Source: Phaeoceros laevis
Lineage: Eukaryota > Anthocerotophyta > Anthocerotopsida > Notothyladales
Length of the DNA: 27,939 bases
Direction of reading: 5' to 3'
Assembly (NCBI GenBank): GCA_049999765.1
Contig: JBNGIQ010006736.1
Location: forward strand, 1-27,939
This document shows positions 18,666 through 27,939 of the stretch, in pieces (positions within the stretch are counted from its first letter, which is position 1; every line of letters begins with the position of its first letter). The notes below the pieces were generated by a model. That model was given only the letters and a program-made list of their open reading frames with translations, was not told where the DNA came from and ran no database searches. Made by a program: the position numbers and the translations under genes.

Positions 18666-20412
18666 GGCTACGGTAAGTGTGGGAAGCCTGCTTGTTGGCC
18701 AGTTGTTGGTCCCCGGTCGCGCCAAGGCAGGCAAACGGGATGTCAGCCCTAATTTTTTCCGCAAATGAACGTGTCGGTTGAGCGATTGTAGCCGCCGGGT
18801 TAGCTGCTGCATCTGCGGGACCGCCACTGTGTTTTATTCACCTGGAGATGGGGTTCGCAACTAGCATTACAGTATCGGAATTGAAGCTTGGATGTGCATC
18901 TCTCAAGATATTGCAACAGGTGCAGTGAATTGTGCGCAGATACCCCTTCCCTTCGGAGCCGCATCATCCACATCCTAAGACGCCTTTCTCGATCCAAAAG
19001 CAGATTTTGTCACCCGAAGTATGTTGTTGTGGCCTCCACAACAGAACCTTGTGGACAGCTGGATCGATAAGTTGTTTCGAGGTGGATTCGTTCTTGAGAG
19101 GTGGATTTGTTCTTGAGAGTGCCTTGGGTCAGCGGCAGGTGAATTGCCGTCTGGCCAACTCCATTACAGATTTCAGGTCTCCTGAAGCATCGGTGCCAAA
19201 GCTGTGAATTTCGCACATCTCTTCGCTTCAAGTTGAGGAGTGTGGAGTGTTAGGCGGTCCGTTCTTGTCACTGTTGTCGGGTGTGTCCAAGAATTTTTGC
19301 CAGGTTCGTAGCTTCATTGGTGGATGAAGCCAGGTTAGCTGCAGTCTCACCGATTGGAGGCTGAACTTTCAGAAACCGCTTGAATGAGCGGGGCAAATCC
19401 AGCATGGGCTCAGCCTTTGCGACGGATAATGGCCATGAAAACAGTTTTGCTCCCAGCAGGCGCATTGCCTCGGCACGCATACGCCCCAGCTGCCTCGATG
19501 GATCCATGTAGCTTTTTAGCTCCCTCGCCAGGGGCGACCGGCTCGGAAGCTCCTATTGGTGGCCTCCCGCTTGGAGCGTTCCGCGTCTTCCATCGGAGGT
19601 ACGTATATTGCCTTCTCTGTGCGTTGCATTTCAATCGGTTCCCACGCTCCAGCCTGACTTCGGCTGGGATGATTCGTCGTTATATTCTCTGTTCTGCGTT
19701 CTCCGATATGGTCCACTCAAGTTTCAGATTTCAAAAGCTGTAGAGAATAAGTGGGCAATATTTTATTGCAGCACTCAAGCCAAATTCTGAGCGATCGGTG
19801 TCTGTTTGATGAGGTGCATCTGCCCTCCGGTTTCAGTTCGCAGAATCGCGGAATAGTTTATAGCAGCCCTGCCGGTGCATCTGCGAATGCTGTGAAAGAG
19901 CCTGTCCCCTTGAACAGTCGATTTCCTGGCAATGGACAGGATATTGCGTTGTCGCATCTTCATACGGAGTCTTAGCTCGTTGCTGTTGGCAGGGGGGGAT
20001 TGGACCCATGTTGCGAGATTAGGGTTCCTGGTCCTCGTATAGTCGTCACCGTGTGCAATCCGGAGTGCAGCGCCTGCATACCTTTGTTCCTCGTGTCGTT
20101 ATGTCAGCGCAATTGGATGTCATTAGAGCCAGGGTTTTGCACTGTTCAAAGCAGGAATATCCTGATTGGTGCCATGGCCAGGGTCCTGTCCTTTTTGCCC
20201 TGAGACGAAGGTACCAAGGACATCCTTAGTTCTCTCAGAATTCTCCTGATATGTCCAGCCCCTTGTGCGGTTATTGGCGGAAGCTTGAGTTGGATATAGG
20301 TTGAAAGCTGAAACATCAGCGAGTACTCAAAATCGGACTTTGTTTTCATGGCGCCTTGAGCAGATTTGGATTGCCCAGGCAAGAGACCCTATGTTGCAAG
20401 CCGCAAAGCCAG
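18666..20412. other. Divergent region between HIBCH and pyrimidine 5'-nucleotidase
   Basis: About 1.75 kb between two starts pointing apart. Minus-strand frames at 19268-19507, 19516-19716, 19775-19963 and 20146-20382 follow one another. The last (78 codons, KTKSDFEYSLMFQLSTYIQL) looks protein-like but matches no family I know. No consistent splice joins were found. A small tandem repeat lies at 19080-19117. Confidence 0.4.
19080..19117. repeat. Tandem repeat, 19-base unit, two copies
   Basis: AGGTGGATTCGTTCTTGAG is directly repeated with one C/T change (19080-19098 and 19099-19117). It lies in non-coding DNA. Confidence 0.85.
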
Positions 20413-22545
20413 ATGGAATCTCAAACTATAAGCATCAGATTGCCTGGGTCTTATGCACCCGATGTCATCATTGGTAATCCGGCCGAGCTGGAGAGGAAGA
20501 AGAGAGCAATTAAGGCTGCTGGCATGTCGACATTGCAGGTTCTAATTTTTTCAGCCGCGCTTACAAATTGGGTGGCTTGGTTTTGGACTATCAGAGCTAG
20601 TCTTTAGGTGCCATTGTCGAACACATATACCTGTGTTTGTCAGGACTTGCATCACTCGCTTGTTCATATTTGTTTTGTGGTATTTGAATGAATAATGCTG
20701 AGTTGTGTCTTAACATGCAATGCAGGTTATTGCTGACTTCGACATGACGCTTACGAAATACAGAGTAGACGGGAAGCGAGGCCAAAGTAAGTAGGACTTT
20801 TGTGAGCATTTTCAACGTCATAACACATCAATATGTCACGCAGGCTATTGTTTTGTTTTTAACAACTTTTGGAAGCGCCCTTCATGGGTCAAACTTATTT
20901 GAGTGGGGTTGGGAGCTTGAAGTCTCTTGTAGAAACTGAGAATGTTATTGAACAGGTTGTCACGCTCTTCTCTGCCAAGGAAATGTCGAATATGATATGA
21001 AGCGGCAGTTGCTTTATGACCATTATTATCCTTTGGAAACATGCCCCACAATTCCAGTTGACCAGAAAACGAAGCTTATGGAAGAATGGTTGTTCTGCAC
21101 TCCTAGCTGCTAATATCTGCAGTCAAAGTTCCTCACTTTCCTGCTTGGCACTGACTAATGAGGAAAGCATGGTGCAGGTGGGAAAAGTCTCATGGACTTC
21201 TGGTGGAGGGTGGTTTAAACTACAGAAACATTAAACAGTCTGTTGCAAATGCAACTATTGACTTCCGAGAGGGCCTCACTGATCTGTTTGAAATTCTTGA
21301 TGTAAGTGAGGATGCATTTCAGTTATGCCGTGTTTTGTGTTGCCCTTGGAACTGCATGACAAGGTGTGAAAGTGAGTGCCCATGCCATGCCTTGGAAATG
21401 GACAATTTGTAATTTTTGATGTTTTGTGTGTAGGCTCAAGGCGTCCCATGCCTGATTTTCTCAGCTGGTCTTGCAGACATCATAGAGGAGGTTCTTTTCA
21501 TTGACTCATTTTGCTTTATGGTTTGCGTTTTTTGTGCAGTACGGCCAGCGTATCGTTTCTAGTAGGGAGTAAAGTATGCAGGAGGGTCGCAAGATGTCTT
21601 TGTCTATAGGTGCCGATTAACTCACTGGCAGGTGACTTGTGGGGTCAGGTCATGCGCCAGAAGCTGCACCGGTATTTTGCAAACATAAGAGTAGTTTCCA
21701 ATCGGATGGAATTTGATGACACAGGAAATCTGGTTGGATTTAGAGGTATATTATGGTGCCAACCAGCAGGAAGGGTTCCAGTTCATGCACTTATCCTGTG
21801 CATGGTGTCCTTCCACACTGTCTTACAGGGCATGCTACTGATCAAAGTTTTTGCTGTACTTTCTCCCATAGGCCGAACCATTCATGTGCTGAACAAAAAT
21901 GAGCATGCTTTGGAGATGGCAGCCCCGCTGCATGATGATAAAGGCCGTGCAGTTGGGCCTGAAAACGATAACGGTGCTAGTGTTGTCAAAGGGAGGACAA
22001 ACGTGCTGCTGCTTGGTGACCATCTGGGAGATCTTGGAATGTCGGATGGTGTCAATTTCGAGAATCGAATCTCAGTTGGTTTCTTGTAAGTCTGTTCTCT
22101 TCTGCGCTAGTGAGTGTGAGACTAGTCCCGAGGAGGGGAAGTGAGCTCTGGAATCTTGAGCGGCGGTCATTCTCTTTTTGCCTTTGTATGTTACTGACAT
22201 GCCAGGTGGTGTTGGCAGAAATGAGAACGTAGAGAATTGGTTGGCCATATACAAGGATGCTTTTGACGTCGTCATCTTGGTAATAATCTGTCAGAGAGCC
22301 CATAGTTTGTGTTGGATTTCATAGCTGTACATATGTAGACAACGGAAACTGTACATCTGTTTCTGGCTGTGGGTGACGGTTGAATGCCAAGCTTGGTTTG
22401 TTTGAAAGGTTGTCCGAAGGTGCAAATTGAGCTGCTCCTTTTATGTGATGTAGAAAGCTGACTGTGTCTCTGTGGCTTGGCCCTGCGTCAGAACGATGGA
22501 GCGATGAATTGTGTTGTGGAGCTCATGGAGGAACTGCGTTCTTGA
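20413..22545 (+). CDS. NT5C3: Cytosolic 5'-nucleotidase III-type pyrimidine nucleotidase, UMPH-1 family (9 exons)
   Basis: HAD-superfamily enzyme that dephosphorylates pyrimidine nucleoside monophosphates such as UMP and CMP. Exons: 20413-20538, 20726-20786, 20956-21088, 21178-21301, 21434-21490, 21649-21745, 21872-22085, 22219-22279, 22492-22545; total 308 residues. All joins are GT..AG and in frame. Motif I is VIADFDMTLTKY with both catalytic Asp; motif II is the Ser in LIFSAGLADIIEE; motif IV is LLLGDHLGDLGMSDG with its Mg-binding Asp. Other family blocks are YDHYYPLE, MEEWWEKSHGLL, RVVSNRMEFD and HVLNKNEHALEMAAP. The N-terminus before motif I is 42 residues with no obvious transit peptide. 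The ATG at 20413 is the first in its frame. The donors of exons 1, 3 and 5 begin GTT, weaker than GTAAG, but the joins are fixed by the conserved protein. Confidence 0.93.
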
Positions 22546-23037
22546 TGGAAATGTGGCCAACAGAGCGGCACGTGCCCGTCCCTCCCCTCTCCAACGAACA
22601 TGATTCGGTCTCGTGAGTGCTCGAGGGGGCAGCTTACAAAGTAGACTAGACTACCCAGCTATTGTGGCCGGAAGTTGGTTGCCATGGCAAATGAATGGCA
22701 CCAAAAAGTCTCACATTTTTACCCACCATGCTTGGTCTGCGTGCTGGAGGCGCTACAGTATATGGCAGAGATCCCGCGTAGCTTGCTTGGCGGCATGGCT
22801 TTCCTTTTGCTATTCTTTGTGTGAGAGTCATGATGAGGAGTCACAACAATCTGTGGTCGGATGGTGTCGGTAGGACAGCGAATGGGAGTTCGCCTCTGGA
22901 AGATGCTCTCTGCTGGCCAGACTCCCTTCGAGGTAAACCTACACCATCCATGTTTGCTCTGCCAATCGTGAATCTGCTACTCCTGGGAAAAGCCACTGAA
23001 TCTGTTATCGGTGGGCATCTGAATCGCCTCAGAGCCA

Positions 23038-23083
23038 CACAGTGAAATGAATCTTCACAAGCTGCACAGTGAAATGAATCTCC
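23038..23083. repeat. Short direct repeat, 27-base period
   Basis: CACAGTGAAATGAATCT occurs at 23038 and again at 23065, with similar following bases. Two copies only. Confidence 0.8.
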
Positions 23084-23188
23084 AGTTTTGCTTTGTAGCG
23101 AGCAGGCGGGCAGACAGTCACAACAGCAAAGCCAGTGCTGAGATCATCCATGCAAGAAATGACTGGTGACAGGCGGCCTGGTGTCGAA

Positions 23189-23217
23189 GGGACCCAGCCA
23201 AGTGGGACCCAGCCAAG
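23189..23217. repeat. Short direct repeat, 15-base period
   Basis: GGGACCCAGCCAAG occurs at 23189-23202 and 23204-23217, separated by one base. Confidence 0.8.
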
Positions 23218-23830
23218 CCATGAGCTCCGCAGGACGCGGTGGGGGGCGCTGTCCAGGACTACAGAAGGCGACGCGCATCAGCCTGCCCATCTGCACTCGT
23301 GTCGTCTCTCATAGCTCGCTTGAATTATGCTACTGCTATCCGATCAAACCGTCACTAGTCTAGCTGTGTGTCAACATGCCATCTTCCTCTTTTCGCGAAA
23401 TGCAGTGTGTGGAAACTCAAAATTTGTGCTGGCTCCACGTGAGAGCCCAATACGTGGATCCGTCCTAGTGGATTAATCCGGCCAATTGCTTGTGCGGTGG
23501 CCTTCCTCGCCGCTACCACGCACACATGTGCTTTTCCAGCGGAAGTTCAACAGTTAAACTCGAAGTCCCGCCTCAAGGACTGGACTAAGTCTCCTCCTAC
23601 TAACTGTATTTGTTTAAGTATTCACTCATCAGAGCGGCAAGTCATAAAAAGCTACAAGTGAAACTGCATTGACTGGCGAGCGCATGCTCTATAAGCACTC
23701 CAGGTGGCACGCCCTTTACCAGTGGGACCGGACTCATGGTTGAGGAGTCGGCCCGATCGTAGCAGGCGGGACCGAGGAGGGAATGCCACAGAAGTTCCCG
23801 GCCCTACCCAGTTGCATCGGTGGCGCGCCC

Positions 23831-23837
23831 TTAAATA
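23831..23837 (+). promoter_or_regulatory. Possible TATA-like element for the MIPS gene
   Basis: TTAAATA stands in a GC-rich stretch (CGCGCCC before, GGCGCAGC after), with pyrimidine-rich sequence starting some 50-80 bases downstream. It would imply a 5' UTR of roughly 330-350 bases before the ATG at 24216. Only position and base composition support it. Confidence 0.25.
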
Positions 23838-24215
23838 GGCGCAGCGGGCCATTTCTGGCTGTCGAAGGAGCTCCGCCAGCCTGCTGCGTGCTTCGCTCGG
23901 CGCTTCTTCCTTCCTCCCTGCTGCCGTGAGGCCTCCTTCGTCTTCCCTTGCGTAGCTTGTAGCTTGGCCTTGCGTGCTCGCCTGCTTGCTCATTGGTTGC
24001 CTGACAGATGCTTGTTGCTGAGGGGATCCTTCATGTGTTGTTGATGCTTCCCGACCGAGGTCTGGATCTCAATTGCTAGCTTGGCACTGGTTTGGTGGCA
24101 ATTTGCCATCGTTCTGGTGTTTCTGATTCAGTCGGTTGCGGTGTTGCAATCAGCGGGGAATTGATTCGGCTTCCGCTTCCTGGTAGCGCAAGCTGCAACT
24201 GTCCGGGTGGTCACC

Positions 24216-26631
<2,416 letters not shown>

Positions 26632-26655
26632 ACATATGGCTCAATAGTCTACTAG

Positions 26656-26660
26656 TGTAA
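26656..26660 (+). other. Possible TGTAA poly(A) signal of the MIPS gene
   Basis: TGTAA, the signal used by many chlorophyte algae, occurs 25 bases after the MIPS stop codon. A five-base match is common by chance, and not every gene in the window has one nearby. Confidence 0.35.
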
Positions 26661-27138
26661 CATAGCCGCCAATCGTGTAGACCGAGTCTGCTAATAGAGT
26701 TGAAAAGAATTTTTTTGTGAGCGTCGGGATTATTGTATTACTGTGACTTGGGCAGTAGAAGGAACAATCCTTCCGCTGAATTCAGTACCAGATGAGTTTT
26801 TTTTTAGCAACAGTGGACCAAGTTTGCAGCCAGTTCAACGGAAATACTCTAAATACTCTAGGACAAGTCAAGTAGCAACCAGTGGCACACCAGTCACGTG
26901 CATGATCTGGTAAAGAGTCAACACGTATCCAAAAAAGATCAATATATTAAAATAATTATGCACCTATGATATACGACCACATCGCGATCTAATTTAGGAT
27001 TTTATAGCTTGCCGCGCCAAAAGGAAGTCTGGCGCACGGAAGATAGCTGACCGGCGCCGAAGCTAGTCGATGGAACTAGAGGTTTGCAGAGTAACTATTC
27101 AGCAATCATAGGACCCTTACGCAAAGGTCCAAATCGAA

Positions 27139-27169
27139 GGATTTCGCGGTGCTTTCGGCCGCGAAATCC
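27139..27169. repeat. Perfect 11-bp inverted repeat (hairpin)
   Basis: GGATTTCGCGG, a 9-base loop, then CCGCGAAATCC with no mismatch. A further TTTCGCGAAA palindrome follows at about 27175-27184. Confidence 0.75.
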
Positions 27170-27212
27170 GTATTTTTCGCGAAATCTACCACGGACAGCC
27201 GCGCGAAGATCT

Positions 27213-27236
27213 ACCCTCATCACTGTCAGTGAGGGT
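27213..27236. repeat. Bulged inverted repeat
   Basis: ACCCT-CAT-CACTG, one base, CAGTG-AGGGT: two 5-bp helices separated by a 3-base bulge on one side. Confidence 0.6.
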
Positions 27237-27939
27237 CCATATTGTCTGACACCGAAACCGACTAACCAACAATTGGGCAGACTTTTAAGCCAAACCAGCA
27301 TGAGCTCGTTAATCTTGGCAACAAGATTCTTTTCCTCCAGTAAATTTCTGGCCTCTCTTCAACAAGCTTGCCCTGTTTAAGAACCATGGCGCAAGTGAAG
27401 GAGTGAGCGTCAACCTGGGTGCCATCATACAACTAAGGTCCCAGCATCAAGCTGCAGAGATCAGGCCCATGTCATGTACGAAGTAACGGATGGCAGAAAA
27501 GTTTTACAAAACCGAAGGCAAGAAATGTCGAATTTGGCTGCCAGAACGGTAAACCTTAAGGCTGGTGCACAAAACAACCTTGTCTTTCCACTACCAGGAG
27601 GACATAGACTTCAGGGTTTTGCTCGTGTCACTCTCAGACACAAACTTAATTCACATTCCGCATCTAATCACAGCCAGCTACTGCGCAGAGACCTATTGAA
27701 CCAAACGTCCCAACAAAAACCTTACCAGACCAAGAAGGCCCTGGAGCAGCTATGCCACAAGCAGACATTTGGAAACCACAAGCAACGCCGGGCCTGCAGC
27801 TTGATACATGTACACACTGAGAGTCCTTTAGTTTCTCTTGCAGGATACAATATGCTGACTTGTAGAGATTTGTGTGAAAGTTAGCGAAGGATAAGTAGGC
27901 GGGGCTGCTAAACGATCAGGGCCTCATTTTTTCTATAAT

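Larger units (their letters stand above)
22546..24215. other. Intergenic: nucleotidase 3' region and MIPS promoter/5' UTR
   Basis: 1.67 kb between two plus-strand genes. It holds two short direct repeats, listed separately, and a minus-strand frame at 23652-23993 that has no recognisable domain and overlaps the probable MIPS promoter. No RNA gene is seen. Confidence 0.45.
26661..27939. other. Right-end region: MIPS 3' flank, hairpins and an unresolved minus-strand signal
   Basis: The first 400 bases are AT-rich 3' flank without features. Two hairpins lie at 27139-27169 and 27213-27236. Further right the minus strand shows protein-like fragments: LVEERPEIYWRKR and, in another frame, RNLLEEKNLVAKINELMLVW (about 27290-27400), and PPGSGKT at 27581-27601. 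Acceptor- and donor-like sequences flank some of them, so a minus-strand gene entering from the right edge is possible. I could not build a consistent reading frame. Confidence 0.35.

Overview
This window is nuclear DNA from a eukaryote of the green lineage, most likely a green alga. Most genes are split by short introns (about 65 to 450 bases) with GT..AG ends, and the proteins are of plant type. They include a calcineurin B-like (CBL) calcium sensor with an MGC myristoylation start, a plant-style two-domain cytidine deaminase, a 510-residue myo-inositol-phosphate synthase and a plant-type pyrimidine 5'-nucleotidase. Overall base composition looks close to balanced by eye. I cannot name the genus. 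A CBL protein with the FPSF tail motif is compatible with either a streptophyte or a chlorophyte alga. All exon structures below were read by hand from splice signals, frame continuity and family similarity recalled from memory; no alignment was run.

Layout, left to right. The 3' end of a NUP50-like nucleoporin (+) is followed by hypoxanthine-guanine phosphoribosyltransferase (+, 4 exons). It converges with translation factor eIF4E (-, 5 exons). Next come an intronless, GC-rich tyrosine/dual-specificity-type phosphatase (-) and the CBL calcium sensor (-, 8 exons). A conserved-looking protein of unknown function (+, 7 exons) is divergent from CBL and convergent with a PPPDE/DeSI-type cysteine isopeptidase (-, 4 exons). 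Divergent from that is cytidine deaminase (+, 2 exons). A gene-poor stretch of about 3.6 kb (13.8-17.4 kb) follows, with a possible membrane-protein exon, tandem repeats, perfect hairpins and a tRNA-like fragment. The right half has a mostly mitochondrial-type 3-hydroxyisobutyryl-CoA hydrolase (-, intronless), cytosolic pyrimidine 5'-nucleotidase (+, 9 exons) and inositol-3-phosphate synthase (+, 10 exons). The last 1.3 kb contains hairpins and an unresolved minus-strand signal with a P-loop.

The genes do not form one pathway. Three (HGPRT, cytidine deaminase, pyrimidine 5'-nucleotidase) act in nucleotide salvage. Others serve inositol synthesis, valine catabolism, translation initiation, calcium signalling and nuclear transport. 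I found no mobile element with coding capacity, no virus-like gene, no CRISPR array and no operon. The most useful observations are gene-model corrections (the hidden myristoylation exon of CBL, the short cytidine deaminase intron, the stop-free HGPRT intron) and the unexplained structured DNA at 8.2, 15.3-15.7 and 27.1-27.2 kb.
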